Source: Tuctoria greenei
Taxonomy: Eukaryota > Streptophyta > Magnoliopsida > Poales > Poaceae
Assembly: GCA_036927565.1 (NCBI GenBank)
Contig: JAYESD010000009.1
Location: 156,758,929-156,822,928 of the forward strand
Length of the DNA: 64,000 nt
Direction of reading: 5' to 3'
Position 1 is the stretch's first letter. The number at the start of each line of letters is the position of its first letter. This document shows positions 33,898-45,505 of this stretch, piece by piece. Below the pieces are notes generated by a model. The model made no database searches and was not told the origin of the DNA. It worked only from the letters and a program-made list of their open reading frames with translations. The position numbers were made by a program, and so were the translations under genes.

Positions 33898-36800
33898 ATG
33901 CGGCGCGGGAAGGTGGAGCTGAAGCGGATCGAGAACAAGATCAGCCGGCAGGTGACGTTCGCCAAGCGCCGGAACGGGCTGCTGAAGAAGGCGTACGAGC
34001 TCTCGGTGCTCTGCGACGCCGAGGTCGCACTCATCATCTTCTCCACCCGCGGCCGCCTCTTCGAGTTCTCCACATCCTCATGGTGCGTATGGCTTGGCTT
34101 GGTACCCAGCAGCCGCAGCCCTAGCCCTCTACCCTCCTCATGTACGCACGGTTCCATGCGTAACTTCTGCTTGCTCATGTACGCGTGACAAGGATTTTAT
34201 GTGCGATTCCTTGGGGTTCCTTTGCGTGTTAATGCCATTTTTTCTTCGGAAGATCTGGTTGGGACCTCGCTGCAGCTTCTAGATCATAGACCACATGACT
34301 CGATTTCTTTTTGCTGTTTTGGGAAAATTTCCCGTTTGGTCGTTTTATCATCTGGCCGTTCAACTTTCCTCTTATGTTTTCTGCGAGTTCAGTAAATTTG
34401 TTCAGCTATTCATGTTTCCTTCTGCAATGAAGCAGCCGTTCTATTTGGAGCTGGTTGCTGCCCTAATTCTTCCAGTTTTTTCTAGCGCGTGTCAGAGATC
34501 GAGCAAGAGCTGCTCTCTTTGCAAGAGAGCGAGATCTAGAGCTGCTTGAGCTCTAACTAGTAATCCCTCCCGATTTTATTAATTGACGCTTCCGACACTA
34601 AACTCAACTACAAAACAACTAAAAAGTTGTGTCGGACGTCAAATAAAATGATGGAGAGTGAGTACTTACATTAAATCATGATACTCCGCATCTCCAGATC
34701 TGAAGAGGAACACACCGCTCTCTTTTCTCTTTAATTTGCTCATCATCACGCATTTCTGCGGGCATAGTACTGTTCGATTAGGGATTCTATGGTAGAAAAA
34801 CCTGGTGCCTTTGAGACTACGCCGTGTGTTTTCTGCTTGGGTTCTACTGTTTCATTGAGATCCAGATCGATCTCTCTCCCTTTAGTAACATCGTCTGCTT
34901 GAATTGTACTGCTCCATTGGGAGATTGAGTCGCTCTCTATCTCTCTTCTCTCTCCACGTCTTGTCTAGGCTCCTCTGCCGTCGTGCAAGCTAGCGGCTGC
35001 AGCAGCAGGATGAGGAAAAGTGCCTGAGAAAGGCGCGCGTGTTGTTGGTGCGTACGTTTTGTATCGATTGGCTCGTCAGGAGTTGTTGGAGTATGCATCC
35101 GCTGCTGGTACTGGGTGGCACCCATGGACAGGCAGTGGTGTACTGTCCTCTCAACTCTTCAGGCTTCATGCGCTGCAGGATAGATATGCAATGCAGATCG
35201 CATGTGTGTTGGGACTTGGGAGTTTATTTATAAGTATCTTTTTTCTCTGAACATCATGTCAAAATCAGATGGAGAGAAATACATAGCAAGTTTTGGGCTG
35301 GATGTATGTGCAAATTAAGCCAATGCAGGGTCACGATAATTGATAACCTGTCATCACAGGTTTAGGATAGTACTTTTGAAATAAAGTTCCCAGCGCGGCA
35401 GCATTCCAGTCTAGGTCAACATAAAATTTGTCCCTACAAGAATAGAAGAGGACTTGTATATGGAAAAGTAAGCACTGATGCAACATCGTTTATTTGCATA
35501 AAATGTGAGGAAATTGTATTTAATGTACTTCATCCGTTCCAAAAAGGTTGTCGTTTTGTAATTCAAAAATGAACTATAAAGCGATAAACTTTTTGGGACG
35601 GAGTGAGTAACTAAATTTCCTCTTGCTTGACATATATATGTCTATTAAAATCTTATACTTTGACAAGATTTGCATTGTGAAACTATAATCCAAAGGGTGA
35701 ATGCAATCATTTGACAATTATTTTGTTTGTTTTTATCAACAGCATGTACAAGACACTAGAGCGTTACCGCAGCTGCAACTACCCATCTGAAGCATCAGCT
35801 CCACTGGAGGCTGAATTAGTAACCACCTTATCTCTGAACACTATATATTGCTACTCCATATATATTTGCACTGTATGCATGACCCCCAAAATAGTTTTTT
35901 TTTTTTGCAAAAACTCTGAGTGCATGAATTTTTGTTTTAAGAATCCTGGAAAATATAAATGGTATGATATGCAAAATTAATGATGTAAATAATCACACTA
36001 AAATAGATGTATGACTGTTTAAAAGGTGAGGTATCTTCTTCTGACTATTCATATGGTGACTGAATGAGGCCAAGTTGCAATTAATTAATCCGAATGGTTG
36101 CTCAACATATCTTAAGAAAACATATATTGTTGATTCAAGTGTGGCGTGGCGTGAGAACTATATAGGCTGAATGATAAAATTACACTTACTTTCGTTTTGG
36201 CATATATCAAGGATATTCTAAGAAAACTACAGGATCATATGTAGTATCCTTTATTTAACAGCGCGTTGTCGAAGTGTCTAAACTGACACCTCCCCCGGAC
36301 CTGCTCAGAGCAGTCTGCGAAGGTTCGATGTATTTTCGGTGGGCTAGTCCTAACAAGATTGAGCGCAGTGGATGATGAATGCAAGGGTTTTACGTGGTTC
36401 GGGCCGCCTGAGCGTAATACCCTACTCCACGGTGGTTTGTGTGTTATATTGCTCGAGTGTGTTGAGTGTCTCTGGGTCTGAGAGAGCCTGTCTTAGTCGG
36501 TTGCCACTCGGTCCTTTTATAGTACAAGGCCGAGCAGCTTACAAATAGGACCCGGGGCCCGACATGTGGCCCTGGGTGTATCGAATCCCTCCTAAGATTT
36601 GGGAGTAAATGTTTATCCCCTGACAATGGCTTCAATGTGCCGCCTGACCATGCCTTGCCGCAGGGCTACACATAGCCCCTCATCATGGAAGGCGGTGTCT
36701 CGTCCATCTTGTCGCGGCTTCTCATTCGTCCGTCGTACATAGTAGTTCGGCGCCAGTCTGTTAGCATTAGGCTGGGTACAGGACTCTTGACCTATCAGTG

Positions 36801-39740
36801 TGAGCTCCCGCTTACCTAGGGAACAAGCGTGCCTTTCCTGTTTAGGTGCACTGGGCTCGTCCCTCTTTATTGTCGCTATCGCAAGATGGACTAGGTGCGG
36901 CGCTGCCTGCCGCGTGGCGAGTTTGGTCCTTCCTTCTGCCAGGAGGTCGGGTCCGGAGCCGCTGATCACGTGGTCGCACCAGACCTTCTTCCCGCGGGGA
37001 GGCAGGTACGGGGCTGTCGACCTAGTGAATGCGTCGGACCTCTCCTTGGCGAGAAGGTAGACCCAGACCTGCGGGACACGTGACAGCGCCGTCGGGCCTC
37101 CCCTCCGTGAGGGGGATACACCGGGAGCCGCAGGGCACGCGGTTCGTCGGGCCTTCCCTTAGTGGGGCAGGGGGGTGCGGCTACGCCGCACGCCACGTGG
37201 CACCCTAGGACTACGTCGGATCTTACCACCGTGGGCGATAGGACCCAGCATGCCTCCTTTCCTGTATCCAGGGGTACCCGGTTCGCTAGGTACCGACACG
37301 CGCATTTCAAATTGTGAGGTTCTTGAACTTCTTAAATAGATATCAAGCAAGCCAAATGGTCCTATTATGACAGTAGGGAGCTCCTAGTCTCCATGCGTGA
37401 ATCCAAAGTATTGAGTTTTTAACTTTTTATCTTCCCCAAAAATGGTTTCAGATTAAGTCTACATCAACTATCACTCTGGGGGATCTTTGCCAAACAGAGA
37501 TGAATATCATTCACGTATACTGTATGTTTAAAACCTGACCAGTCATGATGATGACATGCATGATCTTAGTTCTTTTGTCCAACACAACCTGTACATAATT
37601 CACAATTTTGTCCTAAAAAATTTAACACCTGTTGCAATAGTATTTCTGCTACGAACATCCAGATTGTCGATATACGTGCATTTCTTGTCAATTTGATCAT
37701 TTTCTTAATTCATTACCTCCTAGTAACTTCTTACACATGCCAGGCCAGAATAGTGAACTAGATTTGGAGATGTAATTATATGCAGCTATATAATAATTAT
37801 GATAGCACAGGACTTGATAAATGGATCAAATTTCTCCCTATATTCAACAGAACAATTACCAGGACTATATGAAGTTAAAGACAAGAGTTGAGTTCCTGCA
37901 AACAACTCAGAGGTGTGTGGCTACATTATATTAATGTCCTTAGCTGAAACGCGTTAGAATCAATGTCTATAGGACTAGAGGCTGTCGTCATGACTGCCAA
38001 ATTAAGTATTGATCTTAATCTGCATGCAGAAATCTTCTTGGTGAAGACTTGGGTCCACTCAGCACGAAGGAGCTCGAGCAACTCGAAAACCAAATTGAGA
38101 TATCCCTGAAGCAAATCAGATCTGCAAAGGTAACTAAGTTCCATATTTTTTGACATACTTTCATTTACGCCCTTGACACTTTGGGCGAGCTCGTACATTT
38201 TTTTCTGACAATGGTAAACTTTCAGAGCCAACAGTTGCTCGATCAGATTTTTGAGCTCAAGCATAAGGTGACGATGCATTTCTCATAATTTTTTGTATTT
38301 TATCAACATGGGCTATATCAGAAATGCTAACTGATAAAAGCTGTCCAGGAACAACAACTGCAAGATGCTAACAAAGACCTAAGAAAGAAGGTAAAGTCAT
38401 TCTGAGTGGTGATATAATGATCAATCCATTATTTAAATCAGTGACGAGTTTCCACACTACCTATACATCTATATTGCTTTGGCCAGAGCTAATTAAATTT
38501 CAAATTCCTGAGAGTTTCATGATCTTCATATATATGGACGAAAAATAACACGGTAAGCTGTTCAAGGAAAATAATTATTACGTATGGAATATTTCATATT
38601 CTGTGATTTGTCCACTGATGTATGTATATAAAGACCATTTTGAGAAATAATATCTAAAGTGTCCACATAGACAACTAAGAGAAGGAAATCTAATTTTGAC
38701 ATATTGTTCCGGTACAGTATGTCCTTTTTGAAATTGATGAACAATGCTAGAAGGAAACTCTCTTGTAATTATTTACATTCACAAGTAAAAAGGTATACAT
38801 GTTCCTCAATTACAGGCGAGTGTTTTGTAAAATTTAGCTATGTATCTTCTATAGCAAATGGAAGTTTGCTAGATAGGTTTTGAAATTTTGAGCTCTTTAA
38901 TCATTGCAGATACAAGAAACTGGTAGCGAGAATTTGCTGCCTCTAACTCGCCAGGATGCTGGGCCTAGTGGCCATGCTAATGGAGCTGATCAAGAACTGC
39001 ACGTTTGTGATCCCTCCCTGCATATGGGGTAATAATTATTTGCTTGTTTCAAGTAACTTATTTACAGACTGGTGAAATTATTGCAAAGGTCAGTAATGTT
39101 TCTTATTTGACATGGGCTATTTCTATATTCAATTCAATACTTGTCAAAATGATTCAATAGATCACTTCCAAAGTAATAATAGGAAAAAAATTATTGTAGG
39201 AATACTTCTTTGTTGGTATTTGATGTAGGGCACGCCACTCAATGTTGTATTTGCCAGAATACACTATTGAATTGCGGTAGTTAGCTAATAGACACTTAAG
39301 GCATTAGAATGTTGGTTATATTGAATCGGGGGAGAGAGAATTTTGCAATTGACCATTTTGCACTTGCAGCCAGTTCGAACACATCTGACGATGTAACCAT
39401 ATTTCTTGACATATAATTAACCATGACAATGTAATAAGTGATATTAAATATTTTTATAAGAACTATGAATAAATTTTCACGAACGTTACTATTTGTATTT
39501 TAACAGAACTATTATTTTGCCCTAATAGTAACTCATAGTACAGAATATGATTAAAAGAATTAAGCATTTTGATCTAAATGCGATGCAGTGTACTTAAAGT
39601 GAAAGTTGAACAGAAAAAAAAACAATATAACTTTTTGCTTGTTACTCCTAGTGTCCCTTGAGGGAAGAATCCTAATGCTCACTTTCTTTTCCACATTTCT
39701 ATGCAGGTACCAGTTTTACATGGACCACTTGAACAATTAA
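33898..39740 (+). CDS. MADS5: SEPALLATA-type MADS-box transcription factor, OsMADS5-like
   Basis: E-class floral MADS protein of the grass LOFSEP group, which binds CArG boxes in dimers and tetramers and specifies spikelet and floret meristems together with OsMADS1 and OsMADS34 relatives. Eight exons, all with GT/AG borders: 33898-34082, 35743-35818, 37851-37912, 38030-38129, 38226-38267, 38349-38390, 38910-39028 and 39707-39740, giving 219 aa (rice OsMADS5 is of similar length). The MADS domain is residues 1-60 (NKISRQVTFAKRRNGLLKKA), I-region CMYKTLERYRSCNYPSEASA, K domain about 88-180 (FLQTTQR, EQLENQIEISLKQIRSAKS, LDQIFELKHKEQQLQDANKD), and the short C-terminus ends YQFYMDHLNN. Oddities: residue 2 is Arg (MRRGK) where SEP proteins have Gly; intron 2 holds a 1-kb solo LTR and a MITE. 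All frames are open, so it is probably functional. Confidence 0.95.
35528..35607. mobile_element. Stowaway-like MITE in MADS intron 1
   Basis: 80 bp between TA dinucleotides (35526-35527 and 35608-35609). The left end CTTCATCCGTTCCAAAAAGG pairs with TTTTTGGGACGGAGTGAG. The core has AATTCAAAAATGAACTATAA. It lies in intron 1, 135 bp before exon 2. Confidence 0.8.
36267..37298 (-). mobile_element. Solo LTR of a Tat-like gypsy element in MADS intron 2
   Basis: 1032 bp with TGTCGAAGTG...GGTACCGACA ends as in the other Tat-like LTRs, plus GTAATACCCTACTCCACGG and a CCTTTTATAGTAC box. The flanks CGCGT (36262-36266) and CGCGC (37299-37303) agree at four of five bases. No internal element sequence is left. 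It lengthens intron 2 (35819-37850) but touches no splice site. Confidence 0.88.
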
Positions 39741-39897
39741 TCCGCTTAGCGCTCTATGGGAGATGTCTTATGTTGGATGCAATGTATTCAACAAGAATAT
39801 ACGTACCCTCTATGTCCCTCACGGCCCTAGCTAATTTGTACTGCGCGCGTACTATATATGTACTAAATTAAGAGGTCCTGTTCTAGACTTTGAACAC

Positions 39898-39903
39898 AAT
39901 AAA
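39898..39903 (+). terminator. Polyadenylation signal of the MADS gene
   Basis: AATAAA 158 bp after the stop codon, in an AT-rich region. Confidence 0.55.
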
Positions 39904-40845
39904 TAAGATCGGTATGAAAGCATGCTATGAAAGTAGTGCTACCTAATTTTATTTGGGTAGTATTAATTTACTGAAAACTACTGTACGTATTTGCTTTTGA
40001 TAGCTTAAATTGATAGGAACTCCATGCCATGTGATTGATCACCGTTAAGTTACATCTGTTTGCTGACGACTAGCATGCATTTCGTCATACCAAACTGTTT
40101 GTGTTTGGGAGGCCACCACTTCATCGCGAGTAGAAAGACCACTGTCAAATTGATAGACACAGTTACTACGAAAAGTCGAGTGTTCTGCAAGACGTTGCAA
40201 TCGTATATTAGTCGCATAGCGAGTGATTCACTTGCACGGCGAGATCAAGAAACCTGTCTGGAGCTCCAGTGGCAATCAAACCTGGACTCTTGGCGAACGG
40301 AAATGTCTTCGAAAACGGGAATGCTGGGCCTATTTTTCAGTCTGCTTTGCTGCGTTTCACTAGTTCCTGTGTGGCTCATTTTTTGGCCCAGTACAGACTT
40401 TAGGCCCAATGCAGTTCAGCGCTGCTGACCCAAACGGCTCCCCGGAGGCGGAGGCGCCACGCCAGCGTCACTCGCCGCAACGACGACGGTGAGGGAAGCG
40501 CGGCGCGGAGATGAAGCTGAAGCAGCTGTAGGGCCTGCTGGGTGCCTGGGTGGCATGACCCAGTTCGCCGAACCCAAAGTAGTCCGTCGCCGCCGGCTCC
40601 GAGTAACCCGTCTCCCGCCCGATCGGCCTCCCAAAAGAGCGGGGAAAAGCGGAGGAATTTACGTGACACCTTTTTTTTTGTTGCCTGCGGTGGCGGTGCA
40701 TGTGGAGCTGGAGCAGTATCCGACGGGCCCTCACAGTATTCCGGGGCTTTTCACGTTTTTTTCTGGTCCGTACTTGCACCGGCGAGACCAGGCGGCCGGC
40801 AGTGATGCGAAGCTGCCTTCGACGACGTAACGGCACAGGGACTAG
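39904..40845. other. Intergenic stretch after the MADS gene
   Basis: No gene recognised. 40400-40830 is GC-rich with overlapping open frames on both strands that match no family I know; it may be the decayed downstream part or flank of the dioxygenase fragment. Confidence 0.5.
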
Positions 40846-41268
40846 TTAGCGCGAGTGCAATGCGGCTTCCGTGGCTGTGCCGCTCGCTTGTCCTACTACG
40901 TGCGCGAGCGGGGAGAAGCCCAGCGCGGCCGCGCGCATCGCGTCGAGGAGTTCCCCAGGCACGCCGTGGCGGACCACGTGGAAGGCGCCCCGGTCTGTCG
41001 CGCACTCGGCGTCGGCCGCGGATGAGAGGTCGATCACCTGGACGGAGAGCGCGGCGGCGCGGTGGGAGGAGGAGGAGGAGGTAGGCAGGCGGTGCTCGGG
41101 CAGCTGAACGTACTGCGCCGGGAGGTCGGGCACGCCTGCCTCGGCGAGGGCCTTGGACGCGCGCCGGCGCAGCGGTTTCGAACGGAGCGGCGGCAGAGAA
41201 CTTTGGGCGGCACGCGGTTTCGAACGGAGCGGCGGCAGAGAACTTTGGGCGGCAACGAACCAAGCCAA
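40846..41268 (-). pseudogene. 2-oxoglutarate/Fe(II) dioxygenase N-terminal fragment
   Basis: The minus-strand frame contains KALAEAGVPDLPAQYVQLPE, SVQVIDLSSAADAEC and GAFHVVRHGVPGELLDAMR, the N-terminal (DIOX_N) signature of plant soluble 2OG dioxygenases of the SRG1/JOX type. Between the DLS and the HVV strands relatives have about 20 more residues, so a segment is deleted. After GFSPLAHV the similarity stops: the catalytic HxD...H core is absent. The upstream part is a 14-residue tandem duplication (AAQSSLPPLRSKP). It is a gene fragment, not an enzyme. Confidence 0.75.
41172..41255. repeat. Two-copy 42-bp tandem duplication
   Basis: Units at 41172-41213 and 41214-41255, near identical (GCGGTTTCGAACGGAGCGGC...). 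In frame with the dioxygenase fragment, it duplicates 14 codons. Confidence 0.95.
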
Positions 41269-41331
41269 ACAACACGGGCTTTGCCCAGTTTGCAGCCAGT
41301 TGACACGTTCAAGAGAAGTTAATCAAAAAAT

Positions 41332-41403
41332 GGGGCGTTGCGAGAATCGAACTCGCGACCTCTCGCACCCAAAGCGAGAATCATACCACTAGACCAAACG
41401 CCC
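41332..41403 (-). tRNA. tRNA-Pro (anticodon UGG)
   Basis: 72 nt. Acceptor stem GGGCGTT/AACGCCC with discriminator C; D-arm GTCTAGTGGTATGAT; anticodon stem CTCGC/GCGAG around loop TTTGGGT (anticodon TGG); T-arm GCGAG-TTCGATT-CTCGC. The A-box TGGTCTAGTGG and B-box GTTCGATTC are intact. The T-stem pairs fully. A run of A (TCAAAAAA on the plus strand, 41322-41330) just past the minus-strand 3' end gives the T-run that RNA polymerase III uses to stop. Confidence 0.95.
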
Positions 41404-42333
41404 GTGTATGAAATAATCTAATATATAGTATATTTAATGAATAATTTACACGGAAATTTTATGGAATGTAGGAAGCTGGCTGCAAGCCGGCGTGGCGACA
41501 GGTCGATCGGACTCGGACCGATGGTGATCTGCACGCGTACTAGTCACTCGTAGAAACGTGGCGGCAGATTTGTTATCTTGTGTTGTGCCATTCTGCGAAG
41601 TGGCTTCCACAGATTCAGTTACTGGGTCAGAGCGAGACAGTACGCAAATTTCCTGTCTTGAATGTAGTTGATCGGAGCAGCATAGTCCAGAAAATAAATG
41701 GCACATTCATGGTAATCTCTGGTTTGGTACAAAAGCCTGATTTATGAAACTTGCATATTAATGGCTCCGTAAATCGGGAACATCCGGCGGTTGAAAATCG
41801 ATTGTGCAGACCAAGAAAGTTCGGTGCATCTCACACTCAAATGTGCATTGTCGTCGCTATGCATTGTCGTCGTCGTGCAAGGAAGGGGCACGTTATCAGA
41901 TCGCCTAATATCATTAGTCTACTACATTTCAGAAGAAAAAAACAAAATATACTTCTAAAAATCTGTGCCAATCGTGCTAAAATCATTAGTTACAAGGTGG
42001 GGGTTCCATGCAAAAAGACAATAACAATAAGATGTAGATCGTCTAGATCAGGATATATTTTTTACAATTGCATCGGAGTGTTGTTTGCACTCCAATCGTT
42101 CCCAATTAATGTCACATCAGAATGCATTGAACCTAAATACCAGGGTTTTCTGAGTCCTGCCAGGAGAATGAATTGAACCTAACTACCAGGATTTTTGAGT
42201 TCTCTCAAACTGTCTGAACGAAAAAGACGGTCAATTCTCATGTTCTATCCGAAGCAGCTGTACTTTTGATTCCTGCAGAGATGGTTTTGCGAAGTGGGTT
42301 CTCAAAACTCAAAAGTGCCGGTCTCGTATGCTT
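41404..42333. other. Intergenic stretch between tRNA-Pro and DUF569 copy 1
   Basis: No gene seen. From about 41700 it resembles the 3' flank of DUF569 copy 2 (52000-52640), for example CTATGCATTGTCGTC and the segment CCAGGGTTTTCTGAGTCC, so it belongs to the duplicated DUF569 unit. Confidence 0.55.
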
Positions 42334-43973
42334 CTACGGTGCATCAACATCTGGGTACTGCAACTCCGCTTCAACTGCATTCGCAAGGGAACAAGCAAGA
42401 ACATTTGACGCTTAGGCAGCATGTCGTGGGCGATTCAACAATTGCAGCAGTTCAGCAATCAAATGCTAACAATCAGTTAAAAAAATAAGTGGCCAACACT
42501 CCAACAGTATTAGCTGACCAAAGAACCAACAGCTCAACTTTCTTAATCGCGAAACAACAGTATTGTCTGACACTGAACGGAAACATATCAACTATGGATA
42601 AAGATAAAAGTGTAAAATGAGTCTGATAATTTCTATATCAATATTGATTGTGTGCAGGACAGAAACGACCTTCAGCTCATTTTTAGCATCTGCAACCGAC
42701 TGTTTAATTCTTATTACAACATTTCAGATTACTCCTGACTAAAGAAAGTATACATCGTTCTCGAGTTGAATTAAATGTACAGTAACTATTCCAGTGATGT
42801 ATTTTAACTACTTTGCAAAATACAGTTTCTACTGTGATCAGTACAGTACTACGATCAAAGGATTAGTGGACATCTTTCTCAAAGTTACGATCTAACGATT
42901 ACAGTAATCAAGTTACGGCTTCTGCTCTCGTCACGTCAGTACAAGCTAACTGAACAATTATTCATCAGAATAGAAGCAGATAGCAAGTGCACTGCCCAGA
43001 ACAATGGGAAAACGGCCTCACCTGGTGACCCGGCGGTGAGGGCGATGATGTCCATGGGTTCCTGGCTGCGAGGAAGGTCAGTGGTCAGAGGGGTCAGTCT
43101 CCCGTAGCGGCCTGCCCGGACACACACCCTGATGTTGAAGAAGAAGATCTCTTGGCCGACATGGCGCGCCACCGCAGTCCTCAGGACGAACACGGAGCGT
43201 CCTTGGAACTGGAACGTGCGCCAGCCTTGGTCATTATTGAAGTTCCCGAAATAGTCCGCCCGCACGTACCGAATCGTCCGCGTCGGCTCGGGCACGACGC
43301 GCCAGCGGAACCGGCCGAGGAAGCCTCCTCGTTCTGGGTGAAGCTGCAGCGGTGGAGACACGGGCGTTTCAGATACCAGAATACGTAGTGATCGTAGCGA
43401 AAAATCTACCAAGGGGCAGTAATCTTGGCACAAATCAATGCAAGCAGCACCTAAGAGATGGGACGGCGAGCTCACGTGAGGGATTGGAGCAGGAAGGACT
43501 GGCGCCGCCGGTCGCGGTTGGAGAGCCTCGACCACCCAATGCATCATCGTGCTCCGGTTGTCGTAGCGGTCGACGGTGACGCCGGTGTTCCAGGAGCGGT
43601 ACCTGCCGTTCGCGCGAAGGAGGCGGCAGGAGATGTGGCTCAGGAGTAGTTCGTTCCCCTTCCCCGCCCAAACGACCTTCCACAAGACGGCGCTCTCCTC
43701 CGGGTGGTCGTATACGCCCTGGACGACGCGTTGGCCGTGGTGGCCGGACGGCGCCGTCTCGTCCGAAGCCGCGAGGTACAGGCCGTAGGCCGCGCCGTGG
43801 AGAAGGAAGAAGAACCCGCCGTGGCGCGCGATCCGGTGCACCCGCCACGCCACGTTCAGCGACGCGCGGCGCGGGCTCAGGGAGACGCCCACCCCGTCCT
43901 CGTCGGCGTGGAGGTACGCGCAGTGCACGCGGCTCCGCAGGCGGACGTGGGTACCGTCGGGGAACAGCTCCAT
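42334..43973 (-). CDS. DUF569 domain protein, copy 1
   Basis: Three exons on the minus strand: 43973-43476, 43343-43022 and 42374-42334, joined at GTGAGC/CTGCAG and GTGAGG/ATGCAG, giving 286 aa. Exon 1 codes MELFPDGTHVRLRSRVHCAY, NVAWRVHRI, LLLSHISCRLLRANGRYRSW and STMMHWVVE, the beta-trefoil-like DUF569 fold related to fascin. Exon 2 codes TIRYVRADYFGNF, FQFQGRSVFVLRTAVARHVG and CVRAGRYGRLTPL. Exon 3 codes VEAELQYPDVDAP, the usual family ending. The function of this grass-expanded family is not known. Splice positions are shared with copy 2. A copia element now begins 75 bp upstream of the ATG, so the original promoter is 6 kb away. Confidence 0.88.
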
Positions 43974-44047
43974 CGCGGCCGCGCACTGGTCGGTGGCAAC
44001 GCGGCGGCGGGCGAGTTGGTTTCTCGCCGCTCTGGGCAGGAGGGGAC

Positions 44048-44957
44048 TGTTGGAAAGTAAGAGGCAATTTACTGAAGAATTCCGGATAAACACGAGAAGA
44101 ACAACAGCGATCGGCAGACAGACGGGACGAGAAATAACGCGTACCGATTAGAAGTCGAATGCACCGCTGTAGATCGCCGCTGCAGGCGTTGATGACGACG
44201 TTGAGCCGCAGCGCCCGATCTGGTCGGTAGACGAGCCGTGGTGAAGAACGCGAGCAGTCGCGCAGTGCGCTTCCCAAAAACCTTATTCGCCCTCTCCCGG
44301 TGCAGGATCGCAAGGGCGAGCGGTTCCGGAGACCTGCTCTCCCGGTCGTCGGTGCACGCCGGCGCTCGGGATGGAGTAGACTAGAAGGCGGCGCAAGGAA
44401 CGCGAACGTGGGAACGATTTGATCGTGGGGTACTCTGCCGTACCGCGGACGCCCATATTTATAGAGTCCCAGGAGGCGGTTCGTATGCGATCTGGATCCT
44501 AACCGACTCCGCAGTCGTAGACGCGTCCGTCTCTAACGACTTGGACTCCGACCCGGTAGCCCCAAAAATTCGGAGGCCCAAAAAGCCCAATTTAATTTTC
44601 TGCAAAAATATAAAATCTGGGCTCGGCTCGAGGCTCGAATTCACACGAACACACGCGCGCGCGCGCGCGCGCGCGTGTGTGCGGGGCGGGGCGGGGCGAG
44701 GCGAGGCGTGGCGTGGCGAGGCGAGCGAGCGAGGAGGAGGAGGAGGAGGAGCGCGCGTGGGCCACCCCTCTCTTCCTCTCTTCTCTCTCACTCAAGGAGT
44801 GGAAGAGCAACCTCCCTTATATGTAGGGGTTGCTCCACTTCCACTTCCCATGTGGGACTAAACACTTAGCACCACTCCCTCTTGCCCTAATGGGCCTTTG
44901 AGATTTTCTAGGATTTATTTCTGAATTAATATTGGGCCAAGCCCATTAATTCCAACA
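44048..44957 (-). repeat. Copia 3' LTR (910 bp)
   Basis: The end facing DUF569 copy 1. It contains TATAAATA on the minus strand (44456-44463), a CG-alternating tract (about 44653-44680) with GT, and GGGGC/GGCGA repeats that are longer here than in the 5' LTR, which accounts for the 36-bp length difference. Confidence 0.96.
44456..44463 (-). promoter_or_regulatory. TATA box in the copia 3' LTR
   Basis: TATAAATA on the minus strand, in the context GACTCTATAAATATGG. Transcription from here would run out of the LTR into DUF569 copy 1, whose ATG is about 480 bp downstream. The 5' LTR has the same box at 49854-49861. Confidence 0.65.
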
Positions 44958-45505
44958 ATCCCCCACCAGATCTCAAAGCCATTAGGAGAGAGGTCATTCT
45001 CGTTCCTTGTTTAATATACTAGTGTTTTCGGCAGAGACTGTAAAGTTGAACTTCTGCCTAGATCCTCAAGTTTCATCAGGTCACAACTTGAACAATGGAC
45101 TACGCCTTGAATTGCAAGTTTTGTGTGAACTGACTTCACCCAAAGACCATTACCAGTACTTGGCTACCAGTAGTCTACCCCGCGGGTGGAGCATATGCGT
45201 CGTACTCCCTGGTCTCTTCATGAGCTTTCTAGAGATCACCCAAATCTCACAGACTGCGACGTTAGACAGTCGGAGCTCATATAGGTGTGTTTCCTTCAAG
45301 ACTGCCCTGTAGGACGGCATCTTTGCTACACATAGCCAACAGAAACACATTAAGGCAATTCGCCAACCTGCCTTACAGTTTGAGAGTACAAGTGTGCATC
45401 TTCACATAGAGAGGGTATAAAGGAAGTACTCTCCTCGGTGAACCACTAGCTTGTTTTCCCATGTCCTAATTCACGGGATCTCCGATCACATAGGTTGGGT
45501 TACTA

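Noticed and set aside
41153..41392. Plus-strand frame crossing the tRNA-Pro gene
   Set aside because: Its C-terminal part (CENRTRDLSHPK) is the well-known translation artefact of a tRNA gene.
43435..44313. 292-codon minus-strand frame running from the copia 3' LTR into DUF569 copy 1
   Set aside because: It begins at TTG, crosses the element border and reads DUF569 exon 1 in the wrong frame (Arg/Pro-rich). It is a chance frame in GC-rich DNA.
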